Assembly (NCBI GenBank): GCA_036986135.1
Contig: BTQZ01000001.1
Location: forward strand, 1 to 64,000
Length of the DNA stretch: 64,000 nt
Source: JADFRG01 sp036986135
Lineage (GTDB): Bacteria; Chloroflexota; Anaerolineae; Anaerolineales; E44-bin32
Direction: 5' to 3'
Part shown: positions 9,160 through 18,287 of the stretch, one piece after another
Layout: each line of letters begins with the position of its first letter
Numbering within the stretch: position 1 is the stretch's first letter
The notes under the pieces: generated by a model
What the model saw: only the letters and a program-made list of their open reading frames with translations
The model's database searches: none
What the model was told of the DNA's origin: nothing
Made by a program: the position numbers and the translations under genes

Positions 9160-9635
9160 TGGAAACTCACGCGGTCGCTTTTACGATAAACGGCCAGGCC
9201 CATAGGGGCGAAGTCGAGCCGCGCATGCTGCTCAGCGACTACCTGCGTCACGAACTCGGACTCACCGGGACTCATGTGGGCTGCGAACACGGCGTATGCG
9301 GGGCGTGCACCGTGCTCTTGGACGGCCAGCCCGTGCGTTCGTGTTTGATGCTTGCGGTACAGGCAGATGGCCACGAAGTATCAACTGTTGAAGGCCTTGC
9401 GAGCAGTCCTGAGGACCTACATCCTCTGCAGCAGGCCTTTTGGGAGGCACACGGCCTGCAATGCGGCTTCTGCACCCCTGGCTTCCTCATGACGCTACTG
9501 CCGTTCCTGGAGGAAAATCCACAGCCCACGGAAATGGAAATTCGTGAAGCGATATCCGGGAACCTGTGCCGCTGCACGGGCTATCAAAACATCGTGGAGG
9601 CCGCGCTTCTGGCGGCCGAAGGGAGGCAGGAGTGA
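9159..9635 (+). CDS. coxS: Molybdenum hydroxylase [2Fe-2S] subunit (CoxS-like)
   Basis: This 158-residue protein has both iron-sulfur sites: plant-ferredoxin type C42, C47, C50 and C62, and the second cluster C102, C105, C137 and C139 in QCGFCTPG and CRCTGYQN. It passes electrons from the molybdenum site to the FAD subunit. It overlaps the gene before it, and the next gene starts within its last codons. The large catalytic subunit is not next to it but 6 kb downstream. Confidence 0.95.
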   Translation: METHAVAFTINGQAHRGEVEPRMLLSDYLRHELGLTGTHVGCEHGVCGACTVLLDGQPVRSCLMLAVQADGHEVSTVEGLASSPEDLHPLQQAFWEAHGLQCGFCTPGFLMTLLPFLEENPQPTEMEIREAISGNLCRCTGYQNIVEAALLAAEGRQE

Positions 9636-10954
9636 ATGCGTCGGATCGTGCCGCGACCTCGATTCCAGAGGCCCTGCACCTGCTCCAGCAAGAGCCGGTC
9701 GCCTATTTCGAGCAGCTGGAAGCCAATTTCGAAGAGCGAGAATCACAGGTTCAAGCATTTCTGCCCGATGAGCAGCGCTTTGCCCGGGTGCGAGCGGATT
9801 ATGAGGCGCTGGATGAGCGCTATACAGAACGACAGGATCGCCCGCCGCTGTTCGGGCTCCCCATAGGAGTCAAAGACATCTTTCATGCGGACGGCTTCGA
9901 AACTCATGCTGGGAGCCGGCTTCCCGCAGACCGTCTGGGCGGGCAGCAGGCTGCAAGTGTGACTCGACTGAAGCAGGCCGGAGCGCTGGTTCTGGGTAAG
10001 ACCGTAACAACAGAGTTCGCTTACTTCGCCCCCGGACCCACCCGCAATCCCCACAACCTGGACCATACCCCCGGAGGATCGAGCAGCGGATCGGCGGCCG
10101 GGGTCGCCGCGGGTCTGGTCCCGTTCGCATTTGGCACTCAAACGGTGGGATCGATCAATCGGCCTGCGGCCTTTTGCGGAGTGGTGGGCTTCAAACCCAG
10201 CTACGGTAGGATTTCGACGGCCGGCGTGATCCCGCTTGCGCCCTCGCTAGACCACGTGGGTTTTTTCACTGCGGAAGTCGGTGGGGCGCTGGCGGTCGCA
10301 CCGCATCTGCTTTCCGATTGGAAGCCGGGGGACCTGGACTCTAGGCTGGGGGATCTTGCCCCGGGGACGATCAGGCTGGGAATCCCACGCGGTCCTTATA
10401 TGCAAGGCGCATCAGATGAAGCCCTCGCACACTTCGAGAGTGTGAAGATCCGGCTCGAAAGGGGCGGGCTGCGCGTAATCGATGTGCCGACCATGGCCAA
10501 CTGCGCCGAGATCTCCGAGCGGCACTACTTGATATTGGCCGCCGAGGCGGCTGCCGTCCATAAGGATTGGTTCGATGAATACGGAGAACTCTACAATCCA
10601 AAAACTGCCGAGCTGATTGAGAAGGGGCGCGAAATATCGGGCGATCGGCTAACGGCGGCGCTGGAGGGGCGCGGCCAACTGCGCGAACAGCTGCAGGCTC
10701 TGACAGAGGAGTATCGCATAGACGCCTGGATCTCTCCCGCTGCGCCGGGTCCCGCTCCGGAAGGCATCGAGAGCACCGGGGACCCGGCTATGAATTTACC
10801 CTGGACTTACAGCGGGCTGCCGACCATCGGATTGCCGTCTGGCTGGAGCCCCGATCAACTGCCGCTGGGAATCCAGCTGACCGGCGCATGGTACGGCGAC
10901 GAGCGGCTGCTGGCGGAATCCGTGGCTGTGGAACGTGCGCTGACCGAGGATTGA
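9632..10954 (+). CDS. Amidase-signature hydrolase
   Basis: The GTG start at 9632 overlaps the coxS stop and has a strong GGGAGG site at 9621-9626; the product is about 440 residues. The Ser-cisSer-Lys triad is visible: K81 in GVKDIFH, the GGSSSGSAAG loop near 148-157, and nucleophile S174 in TQTVGSINRPA. The family hydrolyses C-N bonds of linear amides, and ureidomalonase of the oxidative pyrimidine pathway belongs to it. Coupling to a molybdenum hydroxylase and proximity to carbamoyltransferase genes suggest an amide or ureide intermediate as substrate. That is inference. Confidence 0.9.
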   Translation: MNASDRAATSIPEALHLLQQEPVAYFEQLEANFEERESQVQAFLPDEQRFARVRADYEALDERYTERQDRPPLFGLPIGVKDIFHADGFETHAGSRLPADRLGGQQAASVTRLKQAGALVLGKTVTTEFAYFAPGPTRNPHNLDHTPGGSSSGSAAGVAAGLVPFAFGTQTVGSINRPAAFCGVVGFKPSYGRISTAGVIPLAPSLDHVGFFTAEVGGALAVAPHLLSDWKPGDLDSRLGDLAPGTIRLGIPRGPYMQGASDEALAHFESVKIRLERGGLRVIDVPTMANCAEISERHYLILAAEAAAVHKDWFDEYGELYNPKTAELIEKGREISGDRLTAALEGRGQLREQLQALTEEYRIDAWISPAAPGPAPEGIESTGDPAMNLPWTYSGLPTIGLPSGWSPDQLPLGIQLTGAWYGDERLLAESVAVERALTED

Positions 10955-11055
10955 GGAATTGTGGCAACATCCCACAGAATGCGCCGCGGCGCCTATTGCA
11001 TTTGCTGGGGAAGATCATGGATCTAGCGCGCGCGGGCGCCGAGGACTGACAGAGG

Positions 11056-12708
11056 ATGACTACCTCCCATGAAATCCGCCCTGGAGCCTATTACGACTCA
11101 GTGGTGCTCATGCAGCTTCAGCGCGCGCTCGCCGGTCTCCCGGACGTGATGGATGCGGGGGTCGTCATGGGGACGGCCGCAAATCTGGAGCTGCTCGCCC
11201 AAAACAACTTGTTGCCGAAGCATATACAGGCTGCCCCAGAGGATCTCGTGATCGTGGTTCAAGCGGCGACCGATGAGGCCGCCGAGGCAGCTCTGGGGCA
11301 GGTGGATGAACTGCTTTCGCGCAGAAGATCGGTGGCAGCCAGCGAATTTCGTCCCAAGAGTCTGCAGTCTGCGGCTGAAATGCTGCCGGAGGCTGACTGG
11401 GTCTTGATCTCGGTGCCGGGACGCTACGCGGCAGGGGTAGCGCGCGAAGCGCTTGAGTTAGGAAAGCATGTATTCCTCTACAGCGATAACGTCTCCCTGG
11501 ACGATGAAGTGGAGCTGAAGGCGCGGGCGGATGAACTCGACCTGCTCATGATGGGACCGGATTGTGGCACGGCGATTGTCGGGGGGATCGGGTTCGGCTT
11601 TGCCAACCGCGTGCGGCGCGGTCGCATAGGCCTGGTCGGGGCCTCGGGGACCGGTCTGCAATATGTGACCTCCCGCATCCATCAGATGGGTGAAGGCATT
11701 TCTCAGGCGCTCGGGACCGGTTCGAGAGATCTCAATGGCAGCGTGGCAGGCGCCATGGCATCCCGCGGTCTCGATCTGCTGGCCAACGATCCGGAGACCG
11801 AAGTCATCGTATTGGTCTCCAAGCCGCCCGATGCGGCAGTGACTGCCCGGCTTCTACAGCGGGCCTGGGTCGCAGGCAAGCCAATCGTTGTCAGCTTTAT
11901 CGGGTATCCACCGCCGGCCAGACAGCTCGGCAACCTGCACTTCGCGCGTTCGCTTATCGAAGCGGCAGAAACAGCCGTTGGGCTGGTCGGCGCGGAAGTA
12001 GCGGAGCTGGGAGTTCCAGAGTTGCGCGCAGGCGCACGCTATCTACGTGGCTTATTCTCCGGGGGAACGCTGGCGGCCGAGGCATTGGCGGGGTTTCAGA
12101 CGGTGGTTGGGCCGGTCTATTCCAACATCAGCGAGCCGCGCCTGAGAGACCCGCTCATCAGCAAGGAGCACTCACTCCTGGATCTTGGGGAGGACGTGTT
12201 CACCGTAGGTAGATTGCACCCGATGATCGACAACGATCTCCGGATTCGTCGCCTGCGACAGGAAGTAGCCGACCCGGAAGTGGGGCTTATTCTGCTGGAC
12301 ATCGTGCTTGGCGAAGGCGCGCATCCTGATCCGGCCTCCGAGCTCGCTCCGGCCATCGCAGAGGCGCGTGCGGAGCACAATGTCGAAGTGGTCGTCATTC
12401 TGGTCGGAACAGACGAGGACCCTCAGGGGCTTGAGGAGCAAAGACAACAGCTGGAACAAGCGGGCGCAGTGGTTTTTGCGGAAACATCCGCAGCCGTCGC
12501 TCATGCAATCTCTGCTTTCGCTGGGAGCGAGCGCAAGACAGCCGAAGCCGATTTTCTCTCACGTCCGGTGGCTGCCATCAACGTGGGTCTCGAATCTTTC
12601 TATGACAGCCTGCGAGAGCAGGGTGCAAAGGCAGTGCATGTGGACTGGAAGCCACCCGCTGGTGGAGATGAACGGCTGCAGGCCATTCTGCAGAAAATGA
12701 AAAGCTAG
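11056..12708 (+). CDS. fdrA: FdrA/AllF-type acyl-CoA-synthetase-like carbamoyltransferase subunit
   Basis: This 550-residue protein is close in length and pattern to E. coli FdrA (AllF). Matching stretches include GAYYDSVVLM, VVMGTAANLELL, YSDNVSLDDEVELK, LLMMGPDCGT, GLVGASGTG, GLFSGGTLAAEA and DLGEDVFTVGRLHPMID. It has the CoA-binding and ligase folds of succinyl-CoA synthetase, and an MGPDCG motif where that enzyme has related loops. In E. coli FdrA works with YlbE and YlbF as oxamate carbamoyltransferase, forming oxamate from oxalurate with release of carbamoyl phosphate. DUF1116 (YlbE-like) follows directly, and DUF2877 (YlbF-like) closes the run at 20384. I infer a carbamoyltransferase on a ureido acid. 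Confidence 0.92.
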   Translation: MTTSHEIRPGAYYDSVVLMQLQRALAGLPDVMDAGVVMGTAANLELLAQNNLLPKHIQAAPEDLVIVVQAATDEAAEAALGQVDELLSRRRSVAASEFRPKSLQSAAEMLPEADWVLISVPGRYAAGVAREALELGKHVFLYSDNVSLDDEVELKARADELDLLMMGPDCGTAIVGGIGFGFANRVRRGRIGLVGASGTGLQYVTSRIHQMGEGISQALGTGSRDLNGSVAGAMASRGLDLLANDPETEVIVLVSKPPDAAVTARLLQRAWVAGKPIVVSFIGYPPPARQLGNLHFARSLIEAAETAVGLVGAEVAELGVPELRAGARYLRGLFSGGTLAAEALAGFQTVVGPVYSNISEPRLRDPLISKEHSLLDLGEDVFTVGRLHPMIDNDLRIRRLRQEVADPEVGLILLDIVLGEGAHPDPASELAPAIAEARAEHNVEVVVILVGTDEDPQGLEEQRQQLEQAGAVVFAETSAAVAHAISAFAGSERKTAEADFLSRPVAAINVGLESFYDSLREQGAKAVHVDWKPPAGGDERLQAILQKMKS

Positions 12709-12726
12709 GGACTTCAAGGACAGACG

Positions 12727-13968
12727 ATGGATATTGATGCCTCCAACCAAACCGCGGTCGAACGAATGATGGCTGCCCGGCCGATGCTTACCGGGCTCGC
12801 CCCCGCCCGGGAAGTGATTCCGGGGATGGAAGACAACCTGGTCCTGCATGCCGGACCGCCCATAGAGTGGGAGCGCATGTCCGGGCCATTGCGCGGGGCG
12901 GTAGTCGGGGCGCTGCTATTCGAGGGCCTGGCGAAGGACGAAAAGAGCGCCGCCGGCATGGCCGAGGCAGGGGAGGTGAATTTCGCCCCTTGCCACCACC
13001 ATAATGCAGTAGGGCCTATGGCGGGCGTAATCTCGGCCTCGATGGAGGTTTACATCCTCGAGAATTCGACGCATGGAAATCGGGCCTACTCCAATCTGAA
13101 TGAGGGGTATGGCAAGGTGCTTCGCTACGGAGCCTACAGCGAGGAAGTACTGGACAAACTGCGCTGGATGAATGGATCTTTGGGCCCGCTGCTGCGCGAG
13201 GCGCTTGAGCTGTCGGATGGCCTGGACATCCGCGCCTTGCTGGCCGAAGCATTGCACATGGGCGATGAGGGTCACAATCGAAACAAGGCCGGCTCGCTGC
13301 TGTATCTGAAACTGCTCTCGCCGCTGATCGCCAAAGTTGCCAGAGATGAAGCAGTGGAGGCCGAGGTACTGCAGTTTCTCGGCGACAATGCATTGAGCGT
13401 GCTTAACCCGGTGATGGCGGCGTGCAAGGCGATGGCAGATGCGGCCCACGGTGTGGAGGGCAGCACGATGGTGACTGCCATGGCCCGCAACGGGACCGAC
13501 TTTGGAATGCGGGTGAGCGGATTAGGAGACGATTGGTTCACTGCGCCGGCAGAAATTCCTGAGGGCCTCTACTTCCCTGGATTCACGAGCGAGGATGCCA
13601 ATCCAGACATCGGAGACAGCACCATCACGGAGACCGCCGGCATTGGCGGCTTCGCCATGGCAGCCGCGCCCGCGATCGTTGCGTTTGTCAGCGGAACACC
13701 GCAAGATGCCTTGAACGCTACCCTGGAAATGTATGAGATTACAGTCGCCGAACACGAACACTTCACGATCCCACCGCTGGACTTCCGCGGTACGCCTACC
13801 GGCATAGACATCCGCAAAGTGGTGGAACTCGGAATTACGCCGCGAATTAATACCGGCATCGCCCACAAAGAACCGGGAGTGGGCCAGGTCGGCGCGGGAC
13901 TTGTGAGGCCGCCGAAAGAGATCTTTGAGCAAGCGCTCGTTGCGTACGCTGAGCGCTACGAACTATAG
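12727..13968 (+). CDS. ylbE: DUF1116 protein, YlbE/AllG-like carbamoyltransferase subunit
   Basis: This 413-residue DUF1116 protein has family landmarks: GLAPAREVIPGM, LHAGPPIEWERMSGP, FAPCHHHNAVGPMAG, NRAYSNLNEGYGKVLR, GDEGHNRNKAGS and GIAHKEPGVGQVGAG. It follows fdrA by 18 bases and its start is preceded by an AAGGA site. In E. coli the homologue YlbE (AllG) is a subunit of oxamate carbamoyltransferase. The clustered His and Cys in the CHHH stretch may bind metal or phosphate, which is a guess. Confidence 0.9.
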   Translation: MDIDASNQTAVERMMAARPMLTGLAPAREVIPGMEDNLVLHAGPPIEWERMSGPLRGAVVGALLFEGLAKDEKSAAGMAEAGEVNFAPCHHHNAVGPMAGVISASMEVYILENSTHGNRAYSNLNEGYGKVLRYGAYSEEVLDKLRWMNGSLGPLLREALELSDGLDIRALLAEALHMGDEGHNRNKAGSLLYLKLLSPLIAKVARDEAVEAEVLQFLGDNALSVLNPVMAACKAMADAAHGVEGSTMVTAMARNGTDFGMRVSGLGDDWFTAPAEIPEGLYFPGFTSEDANPDIGDSTITETAGIGGFAMAAAPAIVAFVSGTPQDALNATLEMYEITVAEHEHFTIPPLDFRGTPTGIDIRKVVELGITPRINTGIAHKEPGVGQVGAGLVRPPKEIFEQALVAYAERYEL

Positions 13969-14004
13969 GCAAAGTTAGGAGCCACCCAAGAATCGAGGAG
14001 ATCA

Positions 14005-14790
14005 ATGAAAATCTACGACCTATCGCAGCCGCTCAATCAAGACGCACCATTCTGGCCGTTCTATCCACCCTTCGAGGTCAAGTACATCAAACGCAAGTCA
14101 GAGCACGGAGTGAACGCGCAATATATCCAGACCTCCAACCACATGGGCACTCACATGGACGCCCCTCGCCATTTCGTGACCGGCGGCAAAACCATTGATG
14201 AGCTGCCTCTCGATTGGCTCTATGGGGAGGGCGTGATCGTCGATTTGAGCGATGAACTGGACGAGCTCGACTTGTTTACGCCGCAAATGATCGAGGACCG
14301 GATCGAGGTCCGAGAGGGCGACATCCTCTTCATCCATACCGGCTGGCACAAGCACGCCCAGTTCGGCTCAGAGCCAGATGAGGAAAAGTACATCCAGCGG
14401 CATCCCGGACCGCACTTCGAGATCGTGGATTGGCTGCTGGATAAGAAGATCCACTTGTGGGGCGTGGATATGGTCTCGACCGACCACCCCATGAACCTAC
14501 CTATCGGTCGCTTTCTGGGAAAGGGTGGCCTGGAGCACTGGAAGCGGGTCACCCAGCAATGTGAGGAGAAATTCGGCGCCGACAAGATGGATGAGCTTTT
14601 CCCTGACAGAGCATACCAACTCACCCATAACGCGCTATTTCCGCACGACTGCTTCCACGTCGAGAACATGGGCGGCGAAATCGGCGCGCCCGAGTTGCAG
14701 AACAAGCGGCTGACTGTCGGCGCGTTTCCATGGAAATTTAAGGGCGGCGAGGCTGCATTCTGTCGCGCGGTGGCGTTTGTCGAAGACTAG
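14005..14790 (+). CDS. Cyclase-family metal-dependent hydrolase (kynurenine formamidase/isatin hydrolase type)
   Basis: This 261-residue protein has the family metal site, HMGTHMDAPRHF near residues 47-58, which supplies His and Asp ligands, and later His residues in DTG-like and CFHVENM stretches. Known members hydrolyse formyl-kynurenine or open the isatin lactam. A ribosome-binding site (CGAGGAG) precedes the ATG. Set between the carbamoyltransferase subunits and the molybdenum hydroxylase large subunit, it is a good candidate for ring-opening amide hydrolysis in this pathway. Confidence 0.88.
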   Translation: MKIYDLSQPLNQDAPFWPFYPPFEVKYIKRKSEHGVNAQYIQTSNHMGTHMDAPRHFVTGGKTIDELPLDWLYGEGVIVDLSDELDELDLFTPQMIEDRIEVREGDILFIHTGWHKHAQFGSEPDEEKYIQRHPGPHFEIVDWLLDKKIHLWGVDMVSTDHPMNLPIGRFLGKGGLEHWKRVTQQCEEKFGADKMDELFPDRAYQLTHNALFPHDCFHVENMGGEIGAPELQNKRLTVGAFPWKFKGGEAAFCRAVAFVED

Positions 14791-14820
14791 ACGAAGTCTG
14801 TCGAAGACTATAGAGGAATA

Positions 14821-15225
14821 GTGGAGAAGCTGAAGCTTGTTACGGAGTGGACCGTCAGCCCCCGAAGTATCTACGAGGCCTGGCTGGACAGCGAAGAACA
14901 CTCCGCATTCACTGGCTCAAGCGCCTCGGTGGAAGGCCAAGTCGGCGGCGAGATGAGGGCCTGGAACGGCTACATTTCAGGCGTGATCCAGGAGCTCGAG
15001 CCTTACGGCCGGATCGTGCAGTCTTGGCGAACCACTGAGTTCCCCGAGGGGAGCGAGGATTCGCGATTGGAGATTCTGATGAACGCGGTCGAGGGCGGCA
15101 CGCGCCTCACGTTTCTACACTCCGACATTCCCGATGGCCAGGCCGAAATGTACGCCGAAGGATGGGAGGAGCATTACTTCCGGCCGATGCGCGTTTACTT
15201 CGAAGGCTCGGCAGACGAGGACTAG
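14821..15225 (+). CDS. AHSA1-type SRPBCC protein
   Basis: This 134-residue protein starts at GTG with AGAGGA upstream. The N-terminal TEWTVSPRSIYEAWLD and the later W-N-GYISG and YFRPMR stretches fit the AHSA1 (activator of Hsp90-like) branch of the START/Bet v 1 superfamily, small proteins with a ligand cavity. It sits in the catabolic operon, three bases before the next gene. Its job is not evident, perhaps binding a hydrophobic or aromatic intermediate. Confidence 0.75.
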   Translation: MEKLKLVTEWTVSPRSIYEAWLDSEEHSAFTGSSASVEGQVGGEMRAWNGYISGVIQELEPYGRIVQSWRTTEFPEGSEDSRLEILMNAVEGGTRLTFLHSDIPDGQAEMYAEGWEEHYFRPMRVYFEGSADED

Positions 15226-15228
15226 GGC

Positions 15229-15771
15229 ATGTCTCGATACGAGCTGATCCGGTGGAGCGGGCTTGCAGGCTGGGCCTCGGGTTTGCTAATCATCGCGGGC
15301 GCCGTCGCTGGACCTTTCGTCGAGCCGGTCGTCTCGGGAACGCTGTTTGTAACCGGCTATATCCTGCTGTTCTTCCTGCTCACGGGCGCATACGCCACAT
15401 ACTATTCGTATACCGGCATGTTAGGTCTGCTTGGATACGCGCTGTCAATGATTGGAAACGCGCTGTTCATAACGATCCAGACCGCATCTTCGTTCGTATT
15501 GTCCAGGATCGAGGACACGGCGGACATGTTTCCTGCCGCCTCCCCGGCGACCGGCATCCTGTTCGGCGTCGGGCTGCTGCTCTCTGCGATCGCTCACACT
15601 CGAGTAAGTGCGCTGTCCGCGTGGCCCGGCTGGCTCATGTTTGCCGGAGTGGCATTGAGTCTGGTCCTTCCCCGCTTGCTCGGCGAGGGTCCCGACATCG
15701 TGTTCGCTATTCCGCCGATCTTGCTCGGCCTCGGCGTGGTCGGCTTTGGACGAGGGCTCCGACGGAACTGA
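15229..15771 (+). CDS. Hypothetical membrane protein in catabolic operon
   Basis: This 180-residue protein has five or six hydrophobic segments spread over its length and a short basic C-terminus (RGLRRN). I do not recognise a family. Three bases separate it from the SRPBCC gene and its stop overlaps the start of the coxL-like gene (TGATG), so it is firmly within the operon. It could anchor or supply electrons to the molybdenum enzyme, or be a carrier; neither is shown by sequence. Confidence 0.7.
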   Translation: MSRYELIRWSGLAGWASGLLIIAGAVAGPFVEPVVSGTLFVTGYILLFFLLTGAYATYYSYTGMLGLLGYALSMIGNALFITIQTASSFVLSRIEDTADMFPAASPATGILFGVGLLLSAIAHTRVSALSAWPGWLMFAGVALSLVLPRLLGEGPDIVFAIPPILLGLGVVGFGRGLRRN

Positions 15772-18113
15772 TGGCTACGCAATACTTCGGCCAGCGCATC
15801 AAGCGCAATGAAGATCCCCGGCTGCTGACCGGGCAGGCCCTTTTTGTGGACGACGTGAACCTGCCGAGGATGCTGCACGTGGCCTTCTTACGCAGCCCCT
15901 ACGCCCACGCTCGGCTCAAAGCGGTTGATGCTTCACAGGCCCGCAAGCGCGAGGGGGTCGTGGCGGTCTACGCCGCCGGGGACCTAGGCGACTATTGGTG
16001 CAAAGGCCCCTTGTTGGTATCCCCGCCACCCGTGGAAGGAATCGTCTTTAACGAGCGCACGCAGCCCATCCTGGTGATGGACACGGTTCGACATCTCGGC
16101 GAGCCGATAGCGGCGGTGGTAGCGGAGAGTCGCTATCTGGCGGAAGACGCGCTGATCGACATCCTGGTGGACTACGATCCGCTACCCGCGGTCGTGGATC
16201 TTGAGGCAGCGGTGGGGCAAGATTCGACGCTGGTCCATGAGGATGTGGGCTCCAATATAGCCGCGCATGTCGTTCAGACTATCGGGGATTACGAGCAGGC
16301 AAAGGCCGGAGCACACACCGTGATCGCCCGCCGATTGACTTACGATCACGGCACGGCGGCCGCGCTCGAGAACCGTGGCATTGTAGCCGAGTGGGATTCG
16401 CGCAGCCAGCGCCTAACCGTTTGGGACACGACACAGGCGCCCAACCCGATCCGTAACGGCCTGGCCAGCATGCTGGGGCTCTCGGAGAACCAGGTGCGGG
16501 TCATTGCTCCCTTCATCGGCGGTGGCTTTGGGCCCAAGATCATGATGTTCTACCCGGAGGAAATGCTCATACCTTGGGTGGCGATGCGCCTCGGCCGGCC
16601 AGTCAAATGGATCGAGGATCGGTCGGAAAACTTCGTTGCTACCACTCAGGAGCGCAGTCAGATCCATCAGGCCGAGATCGCGCTGAGCTCAGATGGAATG
16701 ATTCTGGGGGTTCATGACACCTTCCTGCACGATTCGGGGGCCTACGATCCTTATGGGCTGACCGTACCCCTCAACGCCCAATGTACGCTGCTCGGACCCT
16801 ACAAGATCCCCAACTACTACAGTGAGTTCACGGCGGTCTTTACAAACAAGACCACCGTGACACCCTATCGCGGCGCGGGCCGTCAACATGGAGTGTTTGT
16901 GATCGAGCGCCTGCTGGATCTCGCGGCCAAGGAACTCGGGATCGAGCTGCCTGAGATTCGACGCCGGAACTTCATTCCGCCCGACGAGTTCCCGTACGAC
17001 AACCAAATCATCTACCAGGACTTCACAAATCTGGTCTACGACAGTGGAGACTATGAACCCTCGCTGAACGACGCGCTGCAAAGGATCGGATACGACAATT
17101 TTGTATCCCAGATTCAGCCTAAGGCGCGCAAGGAAGGTCGTAAAGTTGGGATCGGCGTCGTGGCTTATGTGGAGGGCACCGGCATCGGGCCTTATGAAGG
17201 GGCTCGCATCCAGGTGCAGCAGAGCGGAAGGGTCTCTGTCGCGACTGGAATTGGAACTCAGGGGCAAGGGCATTTCACCAGCTATGCGCAGATCGTGGCC
17301 GAGCAGCTTCAGCTGGACATCGACAAGATTGACCTCGTGACCGGCGACACGGATCAGTTTCACTGGGGCACTGGGACCTTCGCCAGCCGCGGGGCGGTGG
17401 TGGCCGGCAACGCCATCAACGAGGCCGCCAAGGACGTGCGAGCAAAGATCCTGAAGGCCGCCAGCGATAAGCTGGAGGTTGCGGAGCAGGATCTTGAACT
17501 GGCAGAGGGCGAGGTGCGCGTGGTCGGCGCACCCAGCCGATCGATCTCTCTGGGGGAACTGGCCGCGAATGCCAATCCCCTGCGTGGAGCGGTGAAGCCC
17601 GGGACGGAGCCAGGACTGGAGGCCACAAACTACTTTGGACCGGATCGGGGCGCGACCGCCAATGGCGTGCATGCCATGATCGTGGAGGTGGACCCGGAGA
17701 CCATGATGGTGGATATCCAGAAGTTCGTGGTGGTGCACGATTGTGGGCGGGTGATCAACCCCATGATCGTGGATGGCCAAGTACACGGCGGGGTGGCGCA
17801 GGGGATTGGAAATTCCTTCTACGAGCAGCTCGTATTTGATGGTAACGGCCAATTGCTCAATGGGTCGTTTATGGACTACTTGCTCCCGACCGCTCTGGAC
17901 GTGCCCAACGTGAGCGTGGGTCACCAGGAAACCCCCTCTCCGTTGAATCCGCTCGGCACTAAGGGCGCAGGCGAGGCGGGCGCCATACCGGTGGGCCCAC
18001 TGTTTGCCCAGGCTCTGGAAGACGCGCTGCAGATAGAGGGGTTGGAGATCTTGGAGATCCCGCTAAGTCCGAGCCGGTTATGGGAGCTGGTTCAGGAGGC
18101 GAGCGGGAGCTGA
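15771..18113 (+). CDS. coxL: Molybdenum hydroxylase large subunit (CoxL/XdhB form II type)
   Basis: Translation starts at ATG 15771, in the stop of the preceding gene, giving 780 residues. Molybdopterin-binding features are present: FIGGGFGPK near residue 245, and the C-terminal GTKGAGEAG with the catalytic Glu. The active-site loop reads PYRGAGR, which is the form II pattern; true CO dehydrogenase has a VAYRCSFR loop with a Cys. So this is a hydroxylase of an N-heterocycle or aldehyde, not a CO-oxidising enzyme. Partner subunits are at 8239-9635, separated by six other genes. Confidence 0.93.
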   Translation: MATQYFGQRIKRNEDPRLLTGQALFVDDVNLPRMLHVAFLRSPYAHARLKAVDASQARKREGVVAVYAAGDLGDYWCKGPLLVSPPPVEGIVFNERTQPILVMDTVRHLGEPIAAVVAESRYLAEDALIDILVDYDPLPAVVDLEAAVGQDSTLVHEDVGSNIAAHVVQTIGDYEQAKAGAHTVIARRLTYDHGTAAALENRGIVAEWDSRSQRLTVWDTTQAPNPIRNGLASMLGLSENQVRVIAPFIGGGFGPKIMMFYPEEMLIPWVAMRLGRPVKWIEDRSENFVATTQERSQIHQAEIALSSDGMILGVHDTFLHDSGAYDPYGLTVPLNAQCTLLGPYKIPNYYSEFTAVFTNKTTVTPYRGAGRQHGVFVIERLLDLAAKELGIELPEIRRRNFIPPDEFPYDNQIIYQDFTNLVYDSGDYEPSLNDALQRIGYDNFVSQIQPKARKEGRKVGIGVVAYVEGTGIGPYEGARIQVQQSGRVSVATGIGTQGQGHFTSYAQIVAEQLQLDIDKIDLVTGDTDQFHWGTGTFASRGAVVAGNAINEAAKDVRAKILKAASDKLEVAEQDLELAEGEVRVVGAPSRSISLGELAANANPLRGAVKPGTEPGLEATNYFGPDRGATANGVHAMIVEVDPETMMVDIQKFVVVHDCGRVINPMIVDGQVHGGVAQGIGNSFYEQLVFDGNGQLLNGSFMDYLLPTALDVPNVSVGHQETPSPLNPLGTKGAGEAGAIPVGPLFAQALEDALQIEGLEILEIPLSPSRLWELVQEASGS

Positions 18114-18287
18114 GCGATCCAGCCGAATGCTTATCCACACTTATAACAAACACAAAATTGATCGATCGCGAGATCGGGTGTGCATCTGAGAGGGAGTGCT
18201 GAGAGAGGCAGACTCAAGCATGCACACCGCGTCACATGAGCCGAGCTCCAAGCCGCGCATGCTTGGGGTTCTGTATTTTGGCCGAAT
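18114..18287 (+). other. Intergenic gap inside the catabolic run
   Basis: About 174 bases separate coxL from the NmrA-like gene. The middle is AT-richer (TTATCCACACTTATAACA near 18130), which could hold an internal promoter. I see no terminator or gene. Confidence 0.3.

Noticed and set aside
15162..15770. N-terminal extension of the CoxL-like frame
   Set aside because: These 203 codons are a shifted frame of the SRPBCC and membrane protein genes. The family N-terminus begins at ATG 15771.
16689..17924. 411-codon open frame on the minus strand
   Set aside because: It is antisense to coxL, which has clear family motifs and operon overlaps. The translation is rich in His, Arg and Val with no domain pattern, as expected of a shadow frame.
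15771..18113. Carbon monoxide dehydrogenase
   Set aside because: The catalytic loop is PYRGAGR, not the Cys-containing loop of form I CO dehydrogenase, so a heterocycle or aldehyde hydroxylase is more likely.
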